Source of the DNA: Agromyces albus
GTDB lineage: Bacteria; Actinomycetota; Actinomycetes; Actinomycetales; Microbacteriaceae
Reading direction: 5' to 3'
NCBI RefSeq assembly: GCF_004134825.1
Contig: NZ_SDPN01000037.1
Coordinates: 1 to 41,967 of the forward strand
DNA: 41,967 bases
Shown here in pieces: positions 8,145 to 15,683 of the stretch; the stretch's first letter is position 1; each line of letters starts with the position of its first letter. The position numbers were made by a program, and so were the translations under genes. The notes under the pieces were generated by a model that saw only the letters and a program-made list of their open reading frames with translations, was not told where the DNA came from and did not search any database.

Positions 8145-9131
8145 ATGGACCTGCTCATCCTCGGTGGAACGCAATGGCTCGGACGCGAACTCGCGAAGGC
8201 GGCGATCGAACGGGGACACCGGGTGACGTGCCTTGCGCGCGGAGAGGCCGGCGACGTTACCGCCGGCGCCGTGTTCGTGCGCGGCGATCGGTCGCTGCCC
8301 GGGGCATACGACGAGGTCGCGCGCCACGAGTGGGACGCCGTCATCGACGTCACGCGGCAGCCCGGCTTCGCGCGGAGCGCTGCAGCTGAGCTCGCGCCGC
8401 ACGCGGCGCACTGGACGTTCATCTCATCGGGCAACGTGTACGCAGCCCAGAACGAACCGGGCGCCGACGAGACCGCGGAGCTCATGCCGCCGCTCGAGTC
8501 CGACGAGTCGACTCCCGAGACCTACGGCGAGGCGAAGTCGGCGATCGAGCAGGAATATCGCGACGCGATCGGCGAGCGGCTCCTCGTGATCCGTCCGGGG
8601 CTCATCGCCGGGCCCGGGGATGCGTCGGGGCGAAGCGGGTACTGGGTCGCCCGTGCGGCGCGCGACGACGAGGCGATGCTCGTTCCCGACATCCTCGAGG
8701 CATCCGTGCAGGCGATCCATGTCGACGACCTCGTGCGCTTCACGCTCGATTCAATCGAAGGCGGGCTGACCGGCGCATTCAACGCCGTGGGGCAGCGGCT
8801 CACGTTCGGCGAATGGCTCGATCTCGCCCGGCGGATCGGCGGTCACCAGGGCGAGGTCGTCACCGCGACGCCCGAGTGGCTCGCCGAGCAGGGCGTGGCC
8901 GAGTGGTCGGGCCCCGAGTCGCTGCCGCTCTGGATCCTCGATCCCGAGTGGAACGCCTTCCTCGACCGCTCGAATCGGGCCGCGCTCGAGGCGGGCCTCG
9001 TGCTGCGCCCCGTCGACGAGCTGCTCACCGAGCTGCTCGAGTGGGAGCGCCGCGAGGGCCTCGATCGCGAACGCGGCGCCGGCCTGAGTGCCGCTCGCGA
9101 GCGGGAACTGCTCGCCGCCCTGCGCAGCTGA
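8145..9131 (+). CDS. NAD-dependent epimerase/dehydratase-like protein
   Basis: A 328-residue extended short-chain dehydrogenase. It begins MDLLILGGTQWLGRELAKAA, a nucleotide-binding GGTxxLG loop, followed by FISSGNVYA (about 95-103) and YGEAKSAIEQEY, where Tyr and Lys form the YxxxK catalytic pair (about 127-131). LVIRPGLIAGPGD and the later substrate domain are typical of sugar epimerases and isoflavone-reductase-like proteins. The GTG/ATG frame is open further upstream, but this ATG is where homology begins; no clear ribosome site precedes it. Substrate is unknown and neighbours give no hint. Confidence 0.88.
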   Translation: MDLLILGGTQWLGRELAKAAIERGHRVTCLARGEAGDVTAGAVFVRGDRSLPGAYDEVARHEWDAVIDVTRQPGFARSAAAELAPHAAHWTFISSGNVYAAQNEPGADETAELMPPLESDESTPETYGEAKSAIEQEYRDAIGERLLVIRPGLIAGPGDASGRSGYWVARAARDDEAMLVPDILEASVQAIHVDDLVRFTLDSIEGGLTGAFNAVGQRLTFGEWLDLARRIGGHQGEVVTATPEWLAEQGVAEWSGPESLPLWILDPEWNAFLDRSNRAALEAGLVLRPVDELLTELLEWERREGLDRERGAGLSAARERELLAALRS

Positions 9132-9229
9132 GGGGCGCCCGCGCAAGCCCGCGGCGGCCCGCAAGTCCGCGAGTAGCATGAGAGCAGGGCCTCGTTCGCG
9201 CCCTGAGTTGCATCGGAGGGGGTGCATCC

Positions 9230-9490
9230 ATGATGTTCTTCGGCGGTCATGGTTATGGCATGGGACTCGTCTGGGTCGGGATCTTCCTCGCGCTCCTCAT
9301 CCTCGCGGCGCTCATCGTGCTCGTCGTGCGATCGTTCACCTCGGGTTCGCACGGTGGCCCGGGAGGTCATCCGGGCAGCGCTCGCGCGATCCTCGAGGAT
9401 CGACTCGTGCGCGGCGACATCACGCCCGACCAGTACCGCGAGGTGGTGCGGGCGCTCGATGAGACGACGCCGCCGCCGACGCGTGAATGA
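9230..9490 (+). CDS. Small SHOCT-domain membrane protein
   Basis: An 86-residue protein. One transmembrane helix at about 12-34 (LVWVGIFLALLILAALIVLVV) is followed by a Gly/Ser/His linker and a C-terminal SHOCT motif (ARAILEDRLVRGDITPDQYREVV, about 50-72). SHOCT domains are short two-helix elements found at protein ends and thought to mediate oligomerisation. GGAGGGGG lies about 8 bases before the ATG. It is probably a single-gene unit; function is not known. Confidence 0.88.
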   Translation: MMFFGGHGYGMGLVWVGIFLALLILAALIVLVVRSFTSGSHGGPGGHPGSARAILEDRLVRGDITPDQYREVVRALDETTPPPTRE

Positions 9491-9538
9491 CGCGGTGCTG
9501 CTCGCTGCGACATCCGGAATGCCAGACACGACGGCGAG

Positions 9539-9563
9539 CGGATGCCTCGGCTCGCGGCATCCG
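9539..9563. terminator. Possible terminator hairpin after the SHOCT gene
   Basis: CGGATGCC (9539-9546) and GGCATCCG (9556-9563) form an 8-base stem with a 9-base loop, followed by TCATTGTT. It lies 48 bases after the stop. Caution: each arm is a copy of the word that is very common across this genome, so the pairing could be incidental. Confidence 0.4.
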
Positions 9564-9696
9564 TCATTGTTCGCGTCGAGGCATGGCTGAACAGACCCGC
9601 GCGCGCGATCCGCTCTGGCGACGGCGCACGGCCGGCCCGCGACAATGTGTTGTGCAGAGCCGCGCGGCGCGCCCGCGACAGTGGCAGACTCGGCGC

Positions 9697-10182
9697 ATGA
9701 AGACGCTCTTGCTGATTCGTCACGCCAAATCGAGCTGGGATCACTTCGGTGTTTCCGACCACGACCGCCCCCTGAATGACCGCGGCCTTCGGGATGCGCC
9801 CATGATGGGCCGGCGGCTCGCCGAACGTGGGCTGGTGCCCGATGTGATCCTCTCGAGCACCGCATTGCGGGCGCGTGCGACGGCCAAGCTCATTGCGGAT
9901 GCCCTCGGCTTCGGGGCGGCCCGCATCAAGACCGACGAGCGGCTCTACTCGGCATCCGCCGACGAGGTGCTCCAGGTGGTCGGCGAGCTCGGCAGCGATG
10001 TCGTGTGCGCGGCCGTGGTGGGGCACAACCCCGAGACCGCGCTGCTCGCGCACCAGTTCTCGGATGAGATCCACGAGATGCCGACGTGCGCGGTCGCCGA
10101 GTTCACCTTCGAGATCGACTCGTGGCGGGAGCTCGCCGACGCCGAACCGGTGTCGGTGCGGGTGGACACGCCGCGGTCGTAG
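9697..10182 (+). CDS. SixA-like histidine phosphatase
   Basis: A 161-residue member of the histidine phosphatase superfamily. The catalytic RHG-type motif is LIRHAKSSW (about 6-14), followed by RPLNDRGLRDAPMMG, LSSTALRARATA and the second histidine motif VVGHNPE (about 107-113). Length and the RHAKS variant match SixA proteins, which remove phosphate from phosphohistidine, although many actinobacterial copies act on other phosphates. ATG 9697 is the family start; the frame is open upstream but without homology. No ribosome site is visible; CAGACT six bases ahead of the ATG might be a -10 of a leaderless transcript. Confidence 0.9.
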   Translation: MKTLLLIRHAKSSWDHFGVSDHDRPLNDRGLRDAPMMGRRLAERGLVPDVILSSTALRARATAKLIADALGFGAARIKTDERLYSASADEVLQVVGELGSDVVCAAVVGHNPETALLAHQFSDEIHEMPTCAVAEFTFEIDSWRELADAEPVSVRVDTPRS

Positions 10183-10186
10183 CTAC

Positions 10187-10286
10187 TCCTCCACCGGTGG
10201 GCTGGGGTCGCAGTTATCCACAGGTGGCGCGCGGCGCTCCACTCGTCCTCCACAGGTGGACTGTGGCGGCAGTTATCCACAAGTAA
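10187..10286 (+). repeat. Two direct repeats, each with a perfect DnaA box
   Basis: Copies at 10187-10227 and 10246-10286 are 41 bases long with a 59-base period and match at 33 of 41 positions. Each ends with TTATCCACA (10214-10222 and 10273-10281), identical to the consensus DnaA box, and each begins with a near-palindrome around CCACNGGTGG. They fill the gap between the phosphatase and the HNH gene. No dnaA, dnaN or AT-rich unwinding region is nearby. Confidence 0.8.
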
Positions 10287-10350
10287 TTCGCCATCTGATC
10301 AGCCATTCTGTTGTCGTTGGAATGTCGGTGGGTGGTGGTTGAGTTGTCTC

Positions 10351-11754
10351 ATGACCACCCTTCCGGCGCTCTCACCGCAGGCGGCGCTCGATGCTGAGCT
10401 GTCGCGCATCGTGGAGCTCGATCGGGTGATCCGGGCGGCGCAGGCTGAGCAGTTCCGGCGCATCGAGGCGGCGCGGGCGCTTGTCGCTGAGGTCGAGGGG
10501 GTGACGGATGCCTCGCCGTTCGTCGATCGGGAGTTCGCGATGCGCGCGTTCGTCGCCGAGCTCGGAACCACCCTGGTCGTGCATGAGGCCACCGCGGGGC
10601 GGCTGATCGCCGACGCGCGCCTGCTGACCGGCCAGTTCGAGGCGACCCTCGACGCGCTGGCTGGCGGGGTGGTCTGTGTGGGCCGGGTCCGGTCGTTGCT
10701 CGAGATCGCGAGCACCATCCCCGCTGAGCGGGCCGGCGAGTTCGAGGCGCTCGCGCTCGGCCGGGCGCCGCAGGAGACGCCGTCGGCGTTCCGCCGCCGG
10801 ATCCGCCGACTCCGAGACCGGATCCACCCCGAACCGCTCGCCGACCGGCAGCAGCGCGCCCGAGGCGAACGGCGGGTGTGTTTCGAACCGGCCGAAGACG
10901 GCATGGGCTGGCTCAGCCTGTTCCTCGAGGCCGAGCGCGGCATCGCGATCATGGCCCACCTCGACGCCCTCGCCGACGCGCAGCAGCGCGCCGGCTCCGG
11001 CTCCGGTGGGGCATCCGATCCCCGCACCCGCGCCCAGCTCGCCCTCGACTTCGCCGCCGACCTGCTCCTCGGCCGCACCGCAGCAGACGCGTCACCGCTG
11101 GGGGTGGTCACCCCGAAGATCTACGTCACCGTCCCGGCGCTCACCCTCCTCGGCCACACCGACCAGCCCGCCGAACTCGACGGGTACGGCCCGATCGACG
11201 ACGACACCGCCCGCCGACTCACCGCACACGCACCCTCGTTCCATCGGATCCTCACCCATCCCGAGACCGGCGCGTACCTCTCCTACGGCCGCAGCACCTA
11301 CCGGGTCCCCGCCGACCTCGCCGGCTATCTCCGGATCCGTGACGGCAGCTGCCGCTTCCCTGGCTGCTCCCGCCGCGCCAACCGCGCCGACATCGACCAC
11401 ACCACCGACTGGGCCACCGGCGGACCCACCCGCCACGACAACCTCGCCCACCTCTGCCGAAAACACCACCGCCTCAAACACCACACCGGCTGGCGAATGA
11501 CCCAAACACCAAACGGCGACATCCGCTGGACCTCACCAGCCGGCCGCGAACACCACTCCACCCCGACCCACCCATTCGCGCCGATGAGCGGACCGCACGT
11601 GAACGCCGAAGGGAGCGCGCCACCGAGCCCACCAGCGGATGCCACGCAACCCGCATCGGGCACCGCCTCGACGAGTGCGACGAAGAGTGCAGCGGTGGGC
11701 GCACCGAGTGATTCGTCCGCCGAGATCGAACCTCCTTGGGCGACCGCCGCATGA
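10351..11754 (+). CDS. DUF222-HNH endonuclease signature protein (13E12-like)
   Basis: A 467-residue protein with an N-terminal DUF222 helical region (about 20-300) and a C-terminal HNH nuclease motif (about 330-385): CRFPGCSRR supplies one Cys pair, DIDHTTDWATGGPT the central His, and NLAHLCRKHHRLKHH the last Cys/His cluster. The 80-residue tail is low complexity (Pro/Ser/Thr/Ala). Such genes occur in many copies in actinobacterial genomes and resemble the 13E12 repeat family of mycobacteria; their role, including whether they are mobile, is unsettled. ATG 10351 is preferred over a TTG at 10339. It ends 17 bases from the convergent modC. Confidence 0.92.
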   Translation: MTTLPALSPQAALDAELSRIVELDRVIRAAQAEQFRRIEAARALVAEVEGVTDASPFVDREFAMRAFVAELGTTLVVHEATAGRLIADARLLTGQFEATLDALAGGVVCVGRVRSLLEIASTIPAERAGEFEALALGRAPQETPSAFRRRIRRLRDRIHPEPLADRQQRARGERRVCFEPAEDGMGWLSLFLEAERGIAIMAHLDALADAQQRAGSGSGGASDPRTRAQLALDFAADLLLGRTAADASPLGVVTPKIYVTVPALTLLGHTDQPAELDGYGPIDDDTARRLTAHAPSFHRILTHPETGAYLSYGRSTYRVPADLAGYLRIRDGSCRFPGCSRRANRADIDHTTDWATGGPTRHDNLAHLCRKHHRLKHHTGWRMTQTPNGDIRWTSPAGREHHSTPTHPFAPMSGPHVNAEGSAPPSPPADATQPASGTASTSATKSAAVGAPSDSSAEIEPPWATAA

Positions 11755-11771
11755 GCCGGCCACCCGCAACC

Positions 11772-12533
11772 TCACTCCGCCGATCCCGAGAGCATGCGCT
11801 CCACATAGGGCGTCGCGGGCGCCGCACGGAGCTCATCGAGGGTGCCGCGCTGGGTGACCCGCCCCGACTCGAGCACGAGCACGGAGTCTGCGAGTGCCGC
11901 GGCATCCGCTGGGCTGTGCGTGACGAGCACGGTCGCGCCGCCGAACTCGCGCACGTGCGTCGCAAGCTCGGCGCGCATGTCGGCCCGCACCTCGACGTCG
12001 AGCGCCGACATCGGCTCATCGAGAAGCAGCACCTCGGGCTCGGCCGCGAGGGCGCGAGCGAGGGCGACGCGCTGCGCCTGCCCTCCAGAGAGCTCCGCCG
12101 GCAGGCGGTCGGCGAGGGCGACGAGCCCGTAGCGTTCGAGCCAGGGTTCGGCGGCCGCCCGCGCGTTCGCGCGCGAGTGGCGCATCCGTGTCGCGAACGC
12201 GACGTTGTCCCGCACCGTGAGGTTCGGAAAGAGCACGTAGTCCTGGAACACCACACCGATGCGCCGCCGCTCGGGCGGAACGCCGCGGTGCAGCACTCGC
12301 CCGCCCACGGCGACACGGCCCGACTCGAGCGGCACAAGGCCTGCGATCGCGGCGAGCAGGCTCGACTTGCCGGCTCCGTTCGGCCCGATGATGGCGAGCG
12401 GATGCCCCGGCACCACTTCGAACTCGGCGCTGATGCGTGTCTCGCCGCGCACCACGGTGACATCGGCGTGCAACGCGGGCCGCCCGGCCGGCTGTGGTGG
12501 CGGCGACGTTGAGGGCGGTCGGGCGGGCATCAT
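11772..12533 (-). CDS. modC: Molybdate ABC transporter ATP-binding protein ModC
   Basis: A 253-residue ABC ATPase with Walker A GPNGAGKSS (about 50-58), Q-loop VVFQDYVLFPNLTV, signature LSGGQAQRVALARAL, Walker B LLLDEPMSALD and the H-loop VTHSP. E. coli ModC is about 350 residues and ends in a molybdate-binding TOBE region; this protein stops after the ATPase domain. A TOBE domain instead occurs on the separate regulator at the start of the operon. The start at 12533 makes an ATGA overlap with the modB stop and has GGGAG 7 bases upstream; an ATG at 12554 is possible but lies before that site. Confidence 0.92.
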   Translation of the reverse strand: MMPARPPSTSPPPQPAGRPALHADVTVVRGETRISAEFEVVPGHPLAIIGPNGAGKSSLLAAIAGLVPLESGRVAVGGRVLHRGVPPERRRIGVVFQDYVLFPNLTVRDNVAFATRMRHSRANARAAAEPWLERYGLVALADRLPAELSGGQAQRVALARALAAEPEVLLLDEPMSALDVEVRADMRAELATHVREFGGATVLVTHSPADAAALADSVLVLESGRVTQRGTLDELRAAPATPYVERMLSGSAE

Positions 12534-13348
12534 CCGCGCACTCCCGGAAGCCAACGATCGCGCAGCCCGAGCAACACGCCGATCGATACCGCAAGCAGGA
12601 GCAGCGCGAGCGCGATCGCCTCATCGGGGTCGGACTGCATCGCGAGATAGCTCGCGATCGGCAACGTGCGCGTGACCCCGGGCAGGGAACCCGCGAAGGT
12701 GATCGTCGCGCCGAACTCGCCGAGCGCACGGCTGAAGCAGAGCACCGCGCCCGCAGCGACACCCGGGGCCACGAGGGGCAGCGTGACGAACCGGAACACC
12801 TGCCAACGCGAAGCGCCGAGCGTGGCCGCGGCGAGCTCCGTGCGGCGATCGGTCGAGCGGAGCGCCCCCTCGACCGCGAACACGAGGAACGGCAGCGCCA
12901 CGAAGACCTGCGCGAGCACCACCGCGCCCGTCGAGAACGGCACTGTCACCCCGAACCAGTCGTCGAGCACCGAACCGATGAGACCGCGTCGCCCGAGCAG
13001 GAGGAGCAAGGCGATGCCGCCGACGACGGGCGGCAGCACGAGGGGAACGGTGACCGCCGCGCGCAGCAGCCGGCGCGGCACGGTCGGCCAGTCGGCCGCC
13101 CTGGCGAGCACCGCCGCGAGCGGCACCCCCAGCACGAGGCAGACCGCGGTCGACGCGAGCGCGGTGCCGAACGAGAGCACCAGCGCCTCGAGCACCGATC
13201 GGCGCGCGAGGAGCTCGGGCAGCTCGGCCCACGGAGCGCGCACCACGAGCCCGGCAAGCGGCAGCACGAGCAGCGCGAGGCCGAGCCCGGCAAGTGCGAT
13301 CACCGGCCACGCCAATCGGCCGCTCACTCGCGTCGTCGGCGCCGCCAT
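12530..13348 (-). CDS. modB: Molybdate ABC transporter permease ModB
   Basis: A 272-residue inner-membrane permease with five to six hydrophobic helices and the permease loop AAATLGASRWQVFRFVTLPLVAPG (EAA-type, about 175-198) that contacts ModC. The segments VLPPVVGGIALL and RALGEFGATITFAG are typical of ModB/CysTW-type permeases. Its ATG directly follows the modA stop codon and its stop overlaps the modC start, so the three are translated from one message. Substrate assignment comes from modA, the HTH-TOBE gene and the surrounding cofactor genes; tungstate is an alternative. Confidence 0.94.
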   Translation of the reverse strand: MAAPTTRVSGRLAWPVIALAGLGLALLVLPLAGLVVRAPWAELPELLARRSVLEALVLSFGTALASTAVCLVLGVPLAAVLARAADWPTVPRRLLRAAVTVPLVLPPVVGGIALLLLLGRRGLIGSVLDDWFGVTVPFSTGAVVLAQVFVALPFLVFAVEGALRSTDRRTELAAATLGASRWQVFRFVTLPLVAPGVAAGAVLCFSRALGEFGATITFAGSLPGVTRTLPIASYLAMQSDPDEAIALALLLLAVSIGVLLGLRDRWLPGVRG

Positions 13349-14182
13349 CTACGGCGCCCCGAATCCGGCCTCGGCCATCACGGCGCGGCCCTCGGCGCCG
13401 GCGATGAACTCGACGAAATCGGTGGCGAACTGTGCGGCGGCGGCATCCGTCAGCACGGCGATCGGGTACCGATTCACGACGAATGCCGCGCCGGTCACCT
13501 CGATGCCCTCGACCGCGTCGCCCGCCGCGAGCACATCGGTGCGGTACACGAGACCAGCGTCGACCTCACCGAGAGACACCTTGGTGAGCACGGCCCGAAC
13601 GTCGGACTCGAGCGTGTCGGGCACCGCCGTGACCGATTGCCGCTCGAGAAGCTCGGCGGAGGCGGCCCCGCACGGAACGGACTCATCGCATAGTGCCACC
13701 GTGAGCTCGGGGCGCCCGAGATCGTCGAGGCCCGCGACGTCGGCGGGATTCCCGGCGGGCACGACGAGTTGCAGGGTGTTCGTCGCGAACACGACCGGGC
13801 TGGCCGCGAGGCCGGCGTCGACGAGTGTCCGCATGGGCTCCTCGGCGGCCGAGGCGAACACGTCGGCCGGGGCTCCCTCGACGACCTGCCGGGCGAGCGC
13901 CGCGCTGCCGCCGTAGTTGATCACGATGTCGGCGGTCGGATGCTCCTGCTCGAACCGCGTGGCAAGCTCATCGAAGGCCTCGGTGAGCGAAGCTGCGGCG
14001 AAGACGGTGACGGTCGTCGCACCCGCGGCGGCTGTGGTGGTCGACCCAGCCGCGGCGGACGGCGACCCGTCAGGCGACCCGCCATCGGAGGGTGAGGCGC
14101 AAGCGGTGACGGTGCCGCCGAGCAGCGCCGCGAGCGCGATCGCGACGACGCGGCGAGGCATCCGTCTCGGCATCCGTCTCAT
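13349..14182 (-). CDS. modA: Molybdate-binding lipoprotein ModA
   Basis: A 277-residue substrate-binding protein. An Arg-rich start and the hydrophobic stretch VVAIALAALLGGTVTAC end in a lipobox Cys (VTAC), so it is expected to be lipid-anchored outside the membrane. A Ser/Thr/Ala linker leads into TVTVFAAASLTEAFDELA, INYGGSAALARQV and GAPADVFASA, the ModA oxyanion-binding fingerprint. VSLGEVDAGLVYRTDV continues the second lobe. The ATG overlaps the stop of the HTH-TOBE gene (ATGA), and the next gene is modB with no gap. Confidence 0.95.
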   Translation of the reverse strand: MRRMPRRMPRRVVAIALAALLGGTVTACASPSDGGSPDGSPSAAAGSTTTAAAGATTVTVFAAASLTEAFDELATRFEQEHPTADIVINYGGSAALARQVVEGAPADVFASAAEEPMRTLVDAGLAASPVVFATNTLQLVVPAGNPADVAGLDDLGRPELTVALCDESVPCGAASAELLERQSVTAVPDTLESDVRAVLTKVSLGEVDAGLVYRTDVLAAGDAVEGIEVTGAAFVVNRYPIAVLTDAAAAQFATDFVEFIAGAEGRAVMAEAGFGAP

Positions 14183-14595
14183 GTGTCTGCGCCAGGTGGC
14201 AGCTCGATCGAGACCGTCGTGGCCTTGGCGCTCGCCGCGGCGAGCATGCCGGGCTCGAGGCCGAGCGCGTCGGCGGCCTCCCGGCTCATGAGCGAGACGA
14301 CGCGGAACGGGCCGGCCTGCAGATCGACCTGAGCCATCACACCGTCGCGCTGGACACGGGTGACGAGCCCGACGAATCGATTTCGCGCCGAAGCGCGAGC
14401 GAGCGGGAACGCCTCGGCGAGGGCGCTGCCCGATGCGAGGTCCTCCAGGAGGGGGAGCAGGTCGGAGCCGTCGACGACCTGCATGCCGTTCGGGCCGCGA
14501 GTGACGTGGAGGCGGCCCTGATCGGCCCATCGGCGCACCGTGTCGTCGCTCACGCCGAGGAGCGCTGCCGCCTCGCTGATGCGGAACTGCTTCAC
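14179..14595 (-). CDS. HTH-TOBE molybdate-responsive regulator
   Basis: A 138-residue protein. Residues 1-50 (QFRISEAAALLGVSDDTVRRWADQGRL) are an excisionase/MerR-type helix-turn-helix. Residues 70-135 (RNRFVGLVTRVQRDGVMAQVDLQAGPFRVVSLMSREAADALGLEPG) are a single TOBE/Mop domain of the kind that binds molybdate. The combination resembles a compact ModE substitute in actinobacteria. The GTG start is supported by homology; the frame is open far upstream but without relevant similarity. It is the first gene of the modABC operon, so autoregulation by molybdate is likely but not shown. Confidence 0.88.
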   Translation of the reverse strand: MKQFRISEAAALLGVSDDTVRRWADQGRLHVTRGPNGMQVVDGSDLLPLLEDLASGSALAEAFPLARASARNRFVGLVTRVQRDGVMAQVDLQAGPFRVVSLMSREAADALGLEPGMLAAASAKATTVSIELPPGADT

Positions 14596-14633
14596 GATGA
14601 TTCCCGCAAGTGCGTTTCCATGGGGCGATTCTA
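14592..14633 (-). promoter_or_regulatory. Candidate leaderless promoter and 9-codon leader ORF of the mod operon
   Basis: On the minus strand TAGAAT (14633-14628), a near-consensus -10, is followed after six bases by ATG (14621). That ATG opens a 9-residue frame, METHLRESS, whose stop codon (14594-14592) overlaps the GTG start of the HTH-TOBE gene as GTGA. A transcript starting at or near the ATG would be leaderless and hand ribosomes to the regulator gene. No convincing -35 is seen. Confidence 0.45.
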
Positions 14634-14752
14634 GCCGCGAATGTGGATCGAGCTCGGGCCGAGACGTCGAAGGCGCCTTGGCGGTGATCGTTGCCGCTTG
14701 CAGTCGAGCGAACCGTGTTGCATGCTGGCGAGAAGCCCGCAAAGGGGGCCGG

Positions 14753-15529
14753 ATGGATGCCAGTGAAGGCCGAGTCCGCGCGTTGCAGCGCATCGCATAT
14801 GGCGCCGACGCGACGGATGCCGAGCGTGCCCGGGCCGTCGCCGAGCTCGACGAGCTCGTGGTGCATGGGGGCGACCGCGATGAGGTGGGACGCGCAGGTG
14901 GAGCGGGTGACCGCGGCGAGGGCGAGGGGCCGGGCGTTGGCGAGGGCTCAGGTGCTGTCGAGGGCCCGGGCGCCGGCGAGGCCGCCGACGAGACCGAGGG
15001 AGACGCCGCAGGGCCGCCGGATGACGACGCTTCCGGGCGCGCACGGCTCGTGCGCTGGACGGCCGCAGCGGGTGGCATCGGCCTCCTGTTCGGCGCAGCC
15101 CTCGGCTGGGCCGCCGGCCAGCGCGTCGCGATGGATTCCGCCGCTCCCACGGTCAGCGCCTCGCCGACAGAGGAGCCCGGAACGCCGCTCGAGGACACCG
15201 ACCTGCTGCCACTGTTCGACCGGCTGCCCCTGGCCGACGAGTCGGCGCGGGTCGCGAGCGTCGACGACGCGATCGATCCCGAATCGGTGCGTCTGCTCGC
15301 CACTCGCGTCGACGGTCCGGCGGCCTTCCTGACCCGTACGGTCGACGGCGAGAACGTGTGCCTGGTGCTTCTGCTGCCGGCCGGTCCGTCACGCATCGAG
15401 TGCACCGTCGATGGGCTCCTCCCCGCCGATGGCCTCAGCATTCTCTACGGCGCGCAGGGGTACGGGCTCGCCGCGGCGCGACTCGCCACGACCGGGACCG
15501 TCTCGCTCGGCCTCATCGTCACGTTCTGA
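14753..15529 (+). CDS. Unknown single-pass membrane protein
   Basis: A 258-residue protein I do not recognise. Residues 1-40 are a charged helical segment (EGRVRALQRIAYGADATDAERARAVAELDEL in pieces), 45-95 a Gly/Glu/Asp-rich linker, 101-121 one transmembrane helix (WTAAAGGIGLLFGAALGWAA), and 130-258 an extracytoplasmic domain predicted from charge (VRLLATRVDGPAAF, ENVCLVLLLPAG, RIECTVDGL) with two cysteines that might form a disulfide. ATG 14753 has AAAGGGGG about 5 bases ahead. It diverges from the mod operon and stands alone. Confidence 0.8.
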   Translation: MDASEGRVRALQRIAYGADATDAERARAVAELDELVVHGGDRDEVGRAGGAGDRGEGEGPGVGEGSGAVEGPGAGEAADETEGDAAGPPDDDASGRARLVRWTAAAGGIGLLFGAALGWAAGQRVAMDSAAPTVSASPTEEPGTPLEDTDLLPLFDRLPLADESARVASVDDAIDPESVRLLATRVDGPAAFLTRTVDGENVCLVLLLPAGPSRIECTVDGLLPADGLSILYGAQGYGLAAARLATTGTVSLGLIVTF

Positions 15530-15610
15530 CGTGCGTCGACATGACCCCACAACGGGCGGCAGAAGATGAGCGGCACTCGCGATTAGGATCGCAGTGAACG
15601 CCCACGCTTA

Positions 15611-15667
15611 CCCGAGAGCGTGAGAGTTCGCCCTACGCAGACCCGGCGATGCGCAAACCCTCTCGGG
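15611..15667 (+). repeat. Inverted repeat in the leader of the ceramidase-like gene
   Basis: CCCGAGAG (15611-15618) and CTCTCGGG (15660-15667) can pair across 41 bases. The second arm touches the ribosome site GGAGAGAGG (15666-15674) of the next gene, so pairing could limit translation. The enclosed sequence matches no riboswitch class I know. Confidence 0.4.
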
Positions 15668-15683
15668 AGAGAGGCCAGCCCTG

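Noticed and set aside
10183..10350. Replication origin because of two DnaA boxes
   Set aside because: No dnaA, dnaN, parAB or AT-rich region nearby, and only two boxes.
15530..15683. Riboswitch in the leader of the ceramidase-like gene
   Set aside because: An inverted repeat touches the ribosome site, but no conserved core of glycine, TPP, cobalamin, SAM or guanidine riboswitches was found.
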